Virus record (IMG/VR): IMGVR_UViG_3300045282_000208
Coordinates: 1-44,707 of that record
Direction: 5' to 3' (one strand)
DNA: 44,707 bases
Source of the DNA: a virus
Each line of letters opens with the position of its first letter. The first letter of the stretch is position 1. Made by a program: the position numbers and the translations under genes. The notes beneath the pieces are model-generated. The model ran no database searches. It was not told where the DNA came from and saw nothing but the letters and a program-made list of their open reading frames with translations. This document shows, piece after piece, positions 38,416-44,707 of this stretch.

Positions 38416-39178
38416 GCGGGTCGCCCTGCACCGTGATCCCAGCGCGGACGCGGCTCGACTCGCCGATGTAGTCGCGCTGCATCAGCACGCGCTTGTGCGC
38501 GCCCGGCGGCCGGATGCTCTTCGCGTTCCAGTCCTCGATGTAGGCTCCGAACTTCGCGATCTGGTTCTTCTCGGCGTCGGGGTCTTTTCGGAGCCGCTCC
38601 AGCTGCGCCGCGGCGAAGTGCGCCAGCGCCCAGTGGAACGGCTCGGTGTCCGGCCGCCCATCGAAGGGCAGGTCGGTGTCGCCGACCATGTCGGCGGCGT
38701 TGGCCGCGTAGGGCACGTTCAGCCCCCACGTCTCAGTCGCCGGGATGACCGGGAACGGGATCACGAAGAGGTAATTGATGCCGTCGATCGGCTCGTACAC
38801 GACGGTGTCGGGATGCCCGAGGTTCGTGGCGCTGCGCCACCCCGCCTGCGCCTCGTCCATGTAGGCGCTCGACCGCAAGGTGAGCGTCTCGTTGTGGCCC
38901 TTCCCCGTGGCGATGGTCGTGACCACCAGCCGCAGCGGCGCGCGGCCGAAGGCGACAAACCGATTCGCGCTCGCGGTGTCGAGGTTGTAGGTATTGACCA
39001 CCCCGCTGATCAGCGGGATCACGAGGTCGCGCGCGAGTGACACCTTCCCCAGCCGCGCGAACTCTTTGTGCGCGCGGTTGATGGCGTACTTGCGGCGCAC
39101 CGTCGTGAACAGCTGCGTCGTGTCGGCGCTGCCCAGTTCGTGGTTGAGCGCCTCGCCGTAGAGGTCGGCGAACGTCAT
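38408..39178 (-). CDS. Head-tail adaptor/connector-like protein (256 aa)
   Basis: ATG 39178. The N-terminus 'TFADLYGEALNHELGSADTT' and 'KYAINRAHKEFARLGKV' is a helical opening common in podovirus adaptor proteins of the SU10 type. A beta domain follows ('DLVIPLISGVVNTYNLDTA', 'VVYEPIDGINYLFVIPFPVI') and helices end it ('FHWALAHFAAAQLERLRKDP'). It probably sits between the portal and the tail nozzle. The order capsid, small virion proteins, adaptor, nozzle supports this. Confidence 0.7.
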   Translation of the reverse strand: MTFADLYGEALNHELGSADTTQLFTTVRRKYAINRAHKEFARLGKVSLARDLVIPLISGVVNTYNLDTASANRFVAFGRAPLRLVVTTIATGKGHNETLTLRSSAYMDEAQAGWRSATNLGHPDTVVYEPIDGINYLFVIPFPVIPATETWGLNVPYAANAADMVGDTDLPFDGRPDTEPFHWALAHFAAAQLERLRKDPDAEKNQIAKFGAYIEDWNAKSIRPPGAHKRVLMQRDYIGESSRVRAGITVQGDPRV

Positions 39179-39181
39179 CGC

Positions 39182-39526
39182 CTACCGCCCGGTCAGGACG
39201 ACGCTGACGCTGCCGCCCGTGACGGCGGTCGAGATGCGCGCCCGCACGGCCTTCGCGGTGTTGTTGTATTTCATCACTACGACGCCGTTGCCGACCACCG
39301 TGATCGGCGTCGAGGGCGTCCCCAGTGCGGCCCACGTCCCGGCGAAGTTCACGTCGTGCGACTCCTCCAGCTGCACCGCGCCCGCGCTCACCGCGCCGTT
39401 GCCGACGATCGCGAAGCTCAGGTTCGCGCACCCCGCCACGTCCACCGCGCCCACGCCCACGTCGTTCAGCGCGGTCTTCGCCGCCAGCAGCGGCTTGTCG
39501 ATGAGGGGCACGGTCAGCCCGGCCAT
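39182..39526 (-). CDS. Small beta-rich virion protein (114 aa)
   Basis: ATG 39526 shares a base with the upstream stop. The product is strand-rich ('NLSFAIVGNGAVSAGAVQLE', 'TPITVVGNGVVVMKYNN', 'GGSVSVVLTGR'). A decoration-protein or tail-tube-like sandwich is possible. Position downstream of the capsid gene suggests a structural role. Confidence 0.7.
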   Translation of the reverse strand: MAGLTVPLIDKPLLAAKTALNDVGVGAVDVAGCANLSFAIVGNGAVSAGAVQLEESHDVNFAGTWAALGTPSTPITVVGNGVVVMKYNNTAKAVRARISTAVTGGSVSVVLTGR

Positions 39527-39960
39527 TAGAACGCCCCGCCCGCCAGCGAGTAGATGGTGACCGCCGGAACGCTCACGGCGTTGACGACGACCAGAAAGGC
39601 CCGCGCGTTGCTCTGCGTGACCGTGATCGCGCCCGGCGAGAGCGTCACCCCCGTGCCCGCGACGAGCGTGATCGCGAACGCGCCGCCCGTGCTGTTACGG
39701 AGGATGAACTCAAACGAGTGCCCGGGGACCGGGGGCCGCCCCATCACCGTCAGCGCGTCGATGATCTGCTGCGCGGTGGGCGTCACGTCCGAGCGCGCCG
39801 CGCCGTTGCAGTCGCGCAGGATGAGGCGCTGCAGCAGGTCACTCGCGAGGTAGGTGACCGGCCCGGCGGTGTTGTAGTTCGGCAGGCCCGCCTGATCGAG
39901 GGGACGGAAGACGTAGTCCACGATCTTCCGGCCCATGGCGAAGACGCCCGTAAAGTGCAT
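39526..39960 (-). CDS. Virion-region protein (144 aa)
   Basis: ATG 39960 follows AGGAG. A short helical start is followed by 'LLQRLILRDCNGAARSDVTP' and a beta domain ('HSFEFILRNSTGGAFAITLV', 'GAITVTQSNARAFLVVVNAV'). It looks like a capsid-decoration-type domain. It is separated from the capsid gene by two hairpins. Confidence 0.7.
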   Translation of the reverse strand: MHFTGVFAMGRKIVDYVFRPLDQAGLPNYNTAGPVTYLASDLLQRLILRDCNGAARSDVTPTAQQIIDALTVMGRPPVPGHSFEFILRNSTGGAFAITLVAGTGVTLSPGAITVTQSNARAFLVVVNAVSVPAVTIYSLAGGAF

Positions 39961-39986
39961 GGCTGGCTCCTAGTCTGAACTGCGAC

Positions 39987-40006
39987 AGTGTTCCATGTGG
40001 AACACT
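39987..40006. promoter_or_regulatory. Palindrome resembling a ParB-binding parS site
   Basis: GTGTTCC-ATGT-GGAACAC (39988-40005) is a perfect 7-bp inverted repeat, extended by an A-T pair. Its core TGTTCCATGTGGAACA (39989-40004) differs from a canonical parS (TGTTCCACGTGGAACA) at one central position. It follows the capsid gene, so a plain mRNA hairpin is the main alternative. Confidence 0.5.
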
Positions 40007-40017
40007 ACGGGCCGGGC

Positions 40018-40043
40018 GCGCGGGGCTGGCTTGTACCCCGCGC
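40018..40043 (-). terminator. GC-rich hairpin after the capsid gene
   Basis: GCGCGGGG pairs with CCCCGCGC (8 bp, 10-base loop), 24 bases past the capsid stop on the leftward strand. No T-run follows. Together with the palindrome at 39987 it could reduce read-through or protect the capsid mRNA. Confidence 0.5.
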
Positions 40044-40066
40044 ACCCGGCGGTCCACGGCGGGCGC

Positions 40067-40984
40067 TTACGCGCCTGCCGTCCCGTAGATGTTCTGCCAG
40101 AGGAACGCATCCCACGCCTGCCGGAAGCGCACCTTGTAGATGCGGTTCCCGGTGCGGGCGTCCTGCATGGCAGGCGCGGCCGTGATGCCCACGCGATCGA
40201 CACAGACCAGCCCATGGGTTTCCTTCGCATCGGCGACGAGGAACCATGCGTCCTGATCCGTCAGGTAGGGGTTGGTGACGATGCGGATGTTGCGGCGCTG
40301 CTTGATCGGGTTGATGTCGTTGTCCACCGACCCCGGCAGCAGCGTGCTGTTCAGCAGGCGCGCGGCGAGCATCTCCAGCTGCGGCGGCACGTAGAGGATC
40401 CACGACATCACCGGGGCGACCAGCTGGCCGCTCTCCAGCTTCGTGTCCGTCTGCACGTCCACGATGGCCTGATTCAGCGAGTCGTAGCTGAGGTCGGCAT
40501 CGGTGGCCGGACGGTTGCGCGCGGTGCCGCCCCCGGCGAGCACATGCGCCGTGTTGAACAGCGACACGCCGTCCGGGGCCAGCTGCGTCGAGAACCCGAG
40601 GTTGAACGGGATCGCCGCGTACTTCTCCTGCACGACGCGCGCGGAGAAGGCCAGCCACGACGCCTGCCGCTGCAGCACGTCGAACTGGTCGTCTTCCATC
40701 GCCGTCTCGGTGACCTCAAAGCCGAGGCCGAACTCGACCGGCGTCACGTCCTTGCTGTAGCCGGGCCGGATCAGGTCGAAGGCGTAGACGCTGCCCTCGG
40801 GCTTCTCGGGCACGTCGCCGAACGGGGTGACCGTCTGGAACCGTTCGAACTTGCGCGAGGAACTCTTGCGCGAGTAGATGTCGGTCCAGATGGGGGGCAG
40901 TTCCTTCAGCTGCTTGCCGAGCAGCGCGTAGACCGTCTTATCGACGTTGTCGTAGAGCGCCGCAAAAGTGCCGCGTACTTGCAT
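40067..40984 (-). CDS. Major capsid protein
   Basis: ATG 40984 follows GGGAGA. The 305-residue product begins 'MQVRGTFAALYDNVDKTVYA' and has the pattern of Mu-type (gpT-like) HK97-fold capsid proteins: 'GVSLFNTAHVL', 'SYDSLNQAIVDVQTDTKL', 'WILYVPPQLEMLAARLLNST', 'NIRIVTNPYLTDQDAWFLVA', and a C-terminal 'RIYKVRFRQAWDAFLWQN'. It has its own upstream promoter with the decoration-like gene and is followed by hairpins, both consistent with high expression. Confidence 0.88.
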   Translation of the reverse strand: MQVRGTFAALYDNVDKTVYALLGKQLKELPPIWTDIYSRKSSSRKFERFQTVTPFGDVPEKPEGSVYAFDLIRPGYSKDVTPVEFGLGFEVTETAMEDDQFDVLQRQASWLAFSARVVQEKYAAIPFNLGFSTQLAPDGVSLFNTAHVLAGGGTARNRPATDADLSYDSLNQAIVDVQTDTKLESGQLVAPVMSWILYVPPQLEMLAARLLNSTLLPGSVDNDINPIKQRRNIRIVTNPYLTDQDAWFLVADAKETHGLVCVDRVGITAAPAMQDARTGNRIYKVRFRQAWDAFLWQNIYGTAGA

Positions 40985-41021
40985 GGTCGGTTCTCCCTGA
41001 TGGCCCTGATGGCGGCGATGA

Positions 41022-41492
41022 CTACGACGCCTGCACCGCGCGTGCGGCGTTGACCCACTTGAACACGACCCGCCCGTTCACGTCGCCGACCGCATCGATC
41101 AGTTCGGTGACGATGACGTTCTTGTTCGTGGTGTCGCTGAGGTCCACCCGGAAGATATCGTTGGTGCCATCGAGCACGATGGAGTACTGCTTGCCGACGT
41201 TGGTCAGCGCCAGCACGCCCGTGTCCTGCACGCGGCCCTGAAATTCGATGTTCTCGTCGGCGACGTAGACGCCGATCTTGGTGCCCAGCACCCCCGACGC
41301 CTTCTCCGATGCGACGCCGACGACCGTGGCCGCCGCCGGGTCCGTGACGCCCTTGATGATGCGACCCGCCGCGTCGAGCGTGACCACATGGCCCGCCTTG
41401 AAGCTCTGCCCAGCGGCCTCAAGGAAGAACATGTGCCGCGACAACCGGTACGGGCGGAAGTGATCATTCGCCCCGGCAGTAAAAGTGACCAT
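41022..41492 (-). CDS. Capsid decoration/stabilising-like protein (156 aa)
   Basis: ATG 41492 follows GAGGG; a longer frame from 41582 lacks signals. The product is beta-rich: 'QSFKAGHVVTLDAAGRIIKG', 'VVGVASEKASGVLGTKIGVY', 'ALTNVGKQYSIVLDGTNDIF'. It is first in the capsid operon, where decoration or head-fibre proteins are commonly encoded. It is assigned from fold pattern and position. Confidence 0.75.
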   Translation of the reverse strand: MVTFTAGANDHFRPYRLSRHMFFLEAAGQSFKAGHVVTLDAAGRIIKGVTDPAAATVVGVASEKASGVLGTKIGVYVADENIEFQGRVQDTGVLALTNVGKQYSIVLDGTNDIFRVDLSDTTNKNVIVTELIDAVGDVNGRVVFKWVNAARAVQAS

Positions 41493-41743
41493 GAAAACCC
41501 TCGCCCTGAAAGTCCGCGCGGGCGCGCAGACGCCTATCGTTCGGGGTTGCGGGTTGGCCTCGACGCAGTCGCTCCCGGCCAACCGGGGGAACGAGCAGCA
41601 GCACGCACTGGAGTCACACCGTGTGCCCCGGCGCGCGTGACACCGGGGAGGCGAAAAACTGGCGGGGCGGGCCGGACACGCGCGTGCAGGCCACTGGAGT
41701 AACCCGACGACGAATGGGAAACCCGCCCCAGCCGGTCGCGACG
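41493..41743 (-). promoter_or_regulatory. Long leader of the capsid operon
   Basis: About 250 bases between the promoter and the first capsid-operon gene. It includes a CCCCGG/CCGGGG hairpin (41627-41649) and short inverted repeats. On the opposite strand it carries two CACTGGAGT motifs. Confidence 0.5.
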
Positions 41744-41812
41744 AGAGTACGAGCGCGTCGCCCCGCTGTCAAGCGTCAGCGTCGCAGGGCGGGCATCGGC
41801 GCGCCGACGTAG
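41621..41812 (+). CDS. Possible antisense basic microprotein (63 aa)
   Basis: A rightward frame inside the leftward structural block. GTG 41621 lies fifteen bases after CACTGGAGT (41606-41614), the exact arrangement seen at real starts. A second CACTGGAGT (41692) precedes an in-frame ATG (41714). The product is Arg/Pro-rich (VTRRRMGNPPQPVATRVRAR). Against it: odd composition, no promoter seen, and an overlap with the capsid-operon promoter. The start signal is the only real support. Confidence 0.25.
   Translation: MCPGARDTGEAKNWRGGPDTRVQATGVTRRRMGNPPQPVATRVRARRPAVKRQRRRAGIGAPT
41744..41772 (-). promoter_or_regulatory. Leftward promoter of the capsid operon
   Basis: On the leftward strand TTGACA (41767-41772) and TACTCT (41744-41749) are separated by 17 bases. 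It lacks the AAACCTAGCGTT element, so it should be regulated differently from P1-P3. It drives the decoration-like and capsid genes. Confidence 0.75.
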
Positions 41813-41964
41813 CCCAGCACGATCAGCACCGCGAGGATCACGACCACGACCCAGATCACGGTCTTCAGCGGGTCGCCGATGCCGAACGCGGTCAGGAGCG
41901 CCTGCGCGGCCCAGATGATCAGGCACAGCAGGATGAGCGCGACGAGCAGGCCGATGATCGACAT
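41776..41964 (-). CDS. Two-helix membrane protein (62 aa)
   Basis: ATG 41964 follows GGAG. Two membrane helices (IIGLLVALILLCLIIWAAQA and TVIWVVVVILAVLIVLGYVG) are joined by a short GIGDPLK loop. The layout matches the small Thivi_2564-type membrane proteins often seen in phages. It is the most holin-like protein in the genome, although no endolysin is next to it. Confidence 0.78.
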   Translation of the reverse strand: MSIIGLLVALILLCLIIWAAQALLTAFGIGDPLKTVIWVVVVILAVLIVLGYVGAPMPALRR

Positions 41965-41973
41965 GGGGATCTC

Positions 41974-42642
41974 CTACGGCTGGGGGTCGCCGGGGTCCGG
42001 GGCATCGAGCGGCGCATCGTCGGGATTGACGAGCCGATCCCGCCCGACCTTAATGGAGCCGACCACCTCGCCGACGCTCTCACTGTCCTCCGGGGACAGC
42101 CCGCGGGCGACCGCCGCCGCGATGGCCGACTCCTTCAGCGCGCGGCCCGTCATCGTGCGCGCGTGCTGCTCGTGCTGCTTGGCCTTGATGCGCCGGTAGA
42201 GCGCCATGGGCATCTTCATCAGCGCCTCTTTCCCGCCCTCCGAGCGCCGCACGAACTCGTCGCCCTTGAACGGGTTGCTGATGACCTCGGCCGTCTGCAG
42301 TTCCTCCCACCGCACGGGCGCGTAGCCGAGGCTCTGCTGCGCGATGTGGTGGCGGTTCGGCATCGCGAGATTGATCCACCGCAGGTACCACTTCCGCCGC
42401 GTGCCGCGCCGGTCTTCGTGCTCCTGCGGCTCGTCCTTCAGCCGGATCGGCAGCGCGTTGGGTAGGTTCGGGTCCGTCAGGCGGCGCTCGGCGACCGTGA
42501 TGTTTTCGAACTCCTTGAACGCCTCGACCAGATCCGCGTCGCTGACCTTGCGCTGCTGCGCGACGGTTTCCTTCAGCCGTGCCTTCACGCCTTTCTGCAG
42601 GCGCTCGGTTTCAATTTCGAGGCGGCTCTTCACACGGGCCAT
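41974..42642 (-). CDS. Structural-region protein (222 aa)
   Basis: ATG 42642 follows CTGGAG. It has a helical, charged N-terminus ('VKSRLEIETERLQKGVKARL'), a central 'GTRRKWYLRWINLAMPNRHH' and 'SLGYAPVRWEELQTAEVISN', then helices and an acidic Pro-rich tail. A similar central block occurs in phage proteins between scaffold and capsid genes. The function is unknown. Confidence 0.75.
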   Translation of the reverse strand: MARVKSRLEIETERLQKGVKARLKETVAQQRKVSDADLVEAFKEFENITVAERRLTDPNLPNALPIRLKDEPQEHEDRRGTRRKWYLRWINLAMPNRHHIAQQSLGYAPVRWEELQTAEVISNPFKGDEFVRRSEGGKEALMKMPMALYRRIKAKQHEQHARTMTGRALKESAIAAAVARGLSPEDSESVGEVVGSIKVGRDRLVNPDDAPLDAPDPGDPQP

Positions 42643-42645
42643 GGG

Positions 42646-43644
42646 TTACTCCAGCCGGTTCGGTGCCCCGGGCACGAACCGCTCCAGCGAGGCGTTGATG
42701 GTTTCGTCCTTCATCCCGGTCGAGCGCAGCCGCTCGCGGAACACCTCGTCCAGCTGCGCCGTCGCGCGCGGCCGCCCGCCGGGCGCTTCGGTGAACAGCG
42801 GCGGGCGTGCGCCCATGCGCTGCATCGGCGTACCGCGCGGCAGCGGCTGCCGCTGCCCGTTCGGCTGCTGCTGGGGCTGCTGCCCGCTGCCGAGCATCGT
42901 CTGCGTGCCGAGCGCCATCATCAGGACCGCCTGCTGCACTTCCGGGTTACCGAGGTGCTCGGGCGGCGTCGCCTGCAGCCCCTGCCACACAAGGTTGCGG
43001 TCGATGCCGAACTGGTCGGCGACCGCCAGCACGCGCTGGATCACCGGCTGCGCGGCCAGCGACATCGTCGTCTGCTGCAGCGGCCCGAGCGCCTGCTTGA
43101 CCATCGTCTCGGTGCGCTTGCGGTCCCGAAGCACGATGCGCGCCGCGGTCTTCAGGTCGGGCTTCCCCTGCGCGTCGTAGAGGCCCAGATCCTGCGCGAC
43201 CTCCTGCGCCTCCTGCACCAGCGCCTGATCCTCGGCCGAGAGTTCGCCGGGCCGCGTCGGGCGCTCCGGCGGCGGCTGGCCGGTGGCCGCGGCCTGCAGC
43301 AGTTCCATCCCGCCCGGCAGCGACATGACCTGCCGGATCAAGTCCTGCGACTGCGTCAGGTTCTGCTCGATGATCTGGCGGCGCTCGCGCTCGCGCACCA
43401 GATCGCCGACGACACTGCGGCGCTGGCCGGGCTGCGGCGCGTCCGGGTCGCCCTCGTTCTCCGGCTCGGTCGGCGGCTCCTCCTCCGTCGGCGGTGCCTC
43501 GTCGGGGTCCACCAGCGGCTGCGAGAGGTCCGGCGGCGGCACGGGCGCAGGCGGGGGCTGCGGCGGTTGCGGGAGGGTCTGCGCGGTGGCCGGGGGCATC
43601 CCGCCCATCGCATCTTCCAGTATCACGTCGTCAGGCATTACCAC
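42646..43644 (-). CDS. Scaffold-like protein (332 aa)
   Basis: GTG 43644 or ATG 43638. The first ~80 residues are acidic and Pro-rich ('PDEAPPTEEEPPTEPENEGD'). A helical, Gln-rich middle follows ('ERERRQIIEQNLTQSQDLIR', 'DQALVQEAQEVAQDLGLYDA', 'ALGPLQQTTMSLAAQPVIQR') with a short basic end. This disordered-helical, Gln/Glu-rich character ahead of the capsid gene fits a scaffolding protein. No specific family match can be claimed. Confidence 0.6.
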   Translation of the reverse strand: MVMPDDVILEDAMGGMPPATAQTLPQPPQPPPAPVPPPDLSQPLVDPDEAPPTEEEPPTEPENEGDPDAPQPGQRRSVVGDLVRERERRQIIEQNLTQSQDLIRQVMSLPGGMELLQAAATGQPPPERPTRPGELSAEDQALVQEAQEVAQDLGLYDAQGKPDLKTAARIVLRDRKRTETMVKQALGPLQQTTMSLAAQPVIQRVLAVADQFGIDRNLVWQGLQATPPEHLGNPEVQQAVLMMALGTQTMLGSGQQPQQQPNGQRQPLPRGTPMQRMGARPPLFTEAPGGRPRATAQLDEVFRERLRSTGMKDETINASLERFVPGAPNRLE

Positions 43645-43645
43645 G

Positions 43646-43903
43646 TCACTCCACGATCGCGTCGAGCGCCGACTCCGGCACCAGCACGGCCCGCACGCCG
43701 TTGATGCTCACGTCCTCGGCCTCGTAGGCGTCGAATATCACTTTGTCCATCTCGGCGACTTGGGTCACCGCCGCGCCGACCTGCAGCACAAGGCCCGCCC
43801 GGTCATTGTCGCTGCGCGGCGGCAGAAGGATGCGCCCGTCGCGCCGCTGCAGTATCGGCCACGGCGGGAGGGCGATGAGCACCAGATCGGGACGTAGCCT
43901 CAT
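43646..43903 (-). CDS. GroES-like co-chaperonin (85 aa)
   Basis: ATG 43903 overlaps the upstream stop (ATGA). The sequence aligns by eye to Hsp10: an N-terminal 'MRLRPDLVLIAL' strand, 'GRILLPPRSDNDRAGLVLQV' with the mobile-loop position, 'VTQVAEMDKVIFDAYEAE' for 'GD.V.F', and a C-terminal 'AVLVPESALDAIVE' ending (compare SESDILAIVE). It would cap host GroEL during capsid-protein folding, as T4 gp31 does. It lies just before the scaffold and capsid genes. Confidence 0.7.
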   Translation of the reverse strand: MRLRPDLVLIALPPWPILQRRDGRILLPPRSDNDRAGLVLQVGAAVTQVAEMDKVIFDAYEAEDVSINGVRAVLVPESALDAIVE

Positions 43904-44247
43904 CCGCTGTACTCCACGTTCGGGCCAAGCGTCGGGCGCTCCGGTGGCTCCCGCTGCGTCGCGACCTTCCGCTGCAACTCCGCGAGCCGCTGCCGCGGCA
44001 ACTCCAGCACCTCGCCCACGGCCTGATGCGCGGCGACGATGGCGATCGCGTGCTCGCCAATCTGCTGCGCCGTGCCCTGCTTGGTCAGCTGGCCCATCGT
44101 CTCGATGAACGCCCGCGGCCCGTAGCGGGTGCTGATCTCGGTCAGCACATACGCCCAGCCCGGCGACGTGAGCAGCGCCTCCAGATCGGCGATGCGCTGC
44201 AGGACGGCGTCGGGATCCGCCTCGGGCGGGGGCGGCCGTCGCGGCAT
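43900..44247 (-). CDS. Conserved phage protein (115 aa)
   Basis: ATG 44247 shares a base with the upstream stop. A Pro-rich start leads to a helical body: 'ADLEALLTSPGWAYVLTEIS', 'GQLTKQGTAQQIGEHAIAIV', 'EVLELPRQRLAELQRKV'. The 'SPGWAYV...' start of the helical domain recurs in a family usually found between portal and capsid genes. The function is unknown. Confidence 0.75.
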   Translation of the reverse strand: MPRRPPPPEADPDAVLQRIADLEALLTSPGWAYVLTEISTRYGPRAFIETMGQLTKQGTAQQIGEHAIAIVAAHQAVGEVLELPRQRLAELQRKVATQREPPERPTLGPNVEYSG

Positions 44248-44468
44248 CAGACGCGCCCGCCCAGCGCCACGCTGGCGTTGGCGGTCATCAGCGCCTCGCG
44301 CACATGCCGCAGCGCGGCCTGCTGGTCGCCGCACGTCGGCGTCTCCTCAAGGATGACCGCCGCGAAGGCTTTCGCCGCCTCCCGCAGCCGCGCGTACTGC
44401 TCGGGCTGCCGCCCCTCGGGGGCGTGATACGTGAACACGTCGTTCAAATCGCGCGCGTGAATCGGCAT
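44247..44468 (-). CDS. Acb2/Tad1-hairpin-like protein (73 aa), candidate anti-CBASS
   Basis: ATG 44468 follows the portal TAG with no gap. The product has two helices around a short turn: 'VFTYHAPEGRQPEQYARLRE', 'AAKAFAAVILEETPTCGDQQ' and 'ALRHVREALMTANASVALGG'. The pattern F.YH.P...Q...Y..LR..AK.FA..I....P......A...VREA.M.ANA..AL is that of the short family named for the Acb2/Tad1 hairpin. The founding Acb2 soaks up cyclic nucleotide signals of CBASS defence. Whether this copy binds nucleotides is untested; members may also be virion proteins. Confidence 0.65.
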   Translation of the reverse strand: MPIHARDLNDVFTYHAPEGRQPEQYARLREAAKAFAAVILEETPTCGDQQAALRHVREALMTANASVALGGRV

Positions 44469-44707
44469 CTACTGCACCCCACCCGGTGCGGACATCGCCA
44501 GCGACATCTGCGCGAGCAGGTCCGGCGGCACTTGCGGCATCGACCCCATCCCCGGCACCACGTCCGGCGGCGGCTCCTGCGGCGGCGGCATCCCGCCCAT
44601 CATCGGCGGGGGCGGCCCCTGCGGCGGCCCCGGTGGCCCTTGGGGCGGCGGCGGCCCCGGGGGTGGGGCACCCGGCCCTCCCGGCGGCGGCGGCGCGCCA
44701 GCGCCCA
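44469..44707 (-). CDS. Portal protein C-terminus (continues from base 2117 across the join)
   Basis: The frame enters from the duplicated segment and ends at TAG 44469-44471 with 'PDLLAQMSLAMSAPGGVQ'. Bases 44581-44707 repeat positions 1-127. The tail is Pro/Met/Gln-rich and probably disordered. Confidence 0.85.
   Translation of the reverse strand, partial: GAGAPPPPGGPGAPPPGPPPPQGPPGPPQGPPPPMMGGMPPPQEPPPDVVPGMGSMPQVPPDLLAQMSLAMSAPGGVQ
44581..44707. repeat. Second copy of the 127-bp terminal repeat
   Basis: Exact copy of bases 1-127. It lies inside the proline/glycine-rich C-terminal part of the portal gene and should be counted once in the 44,580-bp circle. Confidence 0.95.

Noticed and set aside
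39988-40185. Rightward open frame starting VFHVEH
   Set aside because: The start is created by the parS-like palindrome and the rest mirrors the capsid-gene end. No ribosome site.
1-44707. tRNA genes and CRISPR arrays
   Set aside because: No cloverleaf-like sequence with a GGTTCGA-type arm and no regular spacer-repeat array was seen. A tRNAscan run would be needed to exclude divergent tRNAs.

Overview
This window is a complete, circularly permuted genome of a GC-rich tailed phage. The first 127 bases are repeated exactly at the end (1-127 = 44581-44707), so the unit is a 44,580-bp circle. The portal gene reads in frame across the join. Packed genes with 1-4 bp start/stop overlaps, a terminase, portal, capsid protein, tail-nozzle-like protein, tail fibres and very large internal virion proteins point to a short-tailed (podovirus-like) phage. 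I found no integrase, DNA polymerase, RNA polymerase or recognisable endolysin. The host is unknown. Two phage-encoded PEP-CTERM proteins and a lipoprotein argue for a GC-rich, diderm, exosortase-bearing bacterium.

Layout. (1) A divergent control region lies at 15.7-15.88 kb. Leftward from it run a small HTH protein, zinc microproteins, an ERF annealing protein, a RecB-like nuclease, a coiled-coil protein and a RepA-type helicase (15.7 to 9.66 kb). A less GC-rich intergenic region with hairpins follows (9.40-9.66 kb). (2) Still leftward come RusA, a second PD-(D/E)XK protein, an MmpS-like lipoprotein, a possible small terminase, two tiny membrane proteins and the large terminase (9.4 to 4.8 kb). 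Then comes an accessory cassette with a proline-repeat protein, two PEP-CTERM proteins and zinc-knuckle microproteins (4.8 to 2.1 kb), and then the portal (2.1 kb, across the join, to 44.47 kb). (3) From 44.47 down to 22.9 kb lie an Acb2/Tad1-hairpin-like protein, a GroES-like protein, a scaffold-like protein, a capsid operon with its own promoter, an adaptor, a nozzle-like protein, three paralogous tail fibres and the internal/ejected proteins, ending in a 1509-residue protein. (4) Rightward from 15.88 to 23.0 kb is an operon of small, mostly unknown genes headed by a DUF932 protein.

Regulation is unusually visible. Three rightward sigma70-like promoters carry variants of one 11-12 bp element (AAACCTAGCGTT) between -35 and -10. 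A fourth copy lies in the 9.4-9.66 kb intergenic region. Ten start sites in the rightward operon, and several on the other strand, carry a conserved CACTGGAG(A) ribosome-binding motif about 16 nt before the start codon. In six cases a GC-rich hairpin sits immediately in front of it.

Functions are inferred from sequence patterns read by eye; no database search was run.
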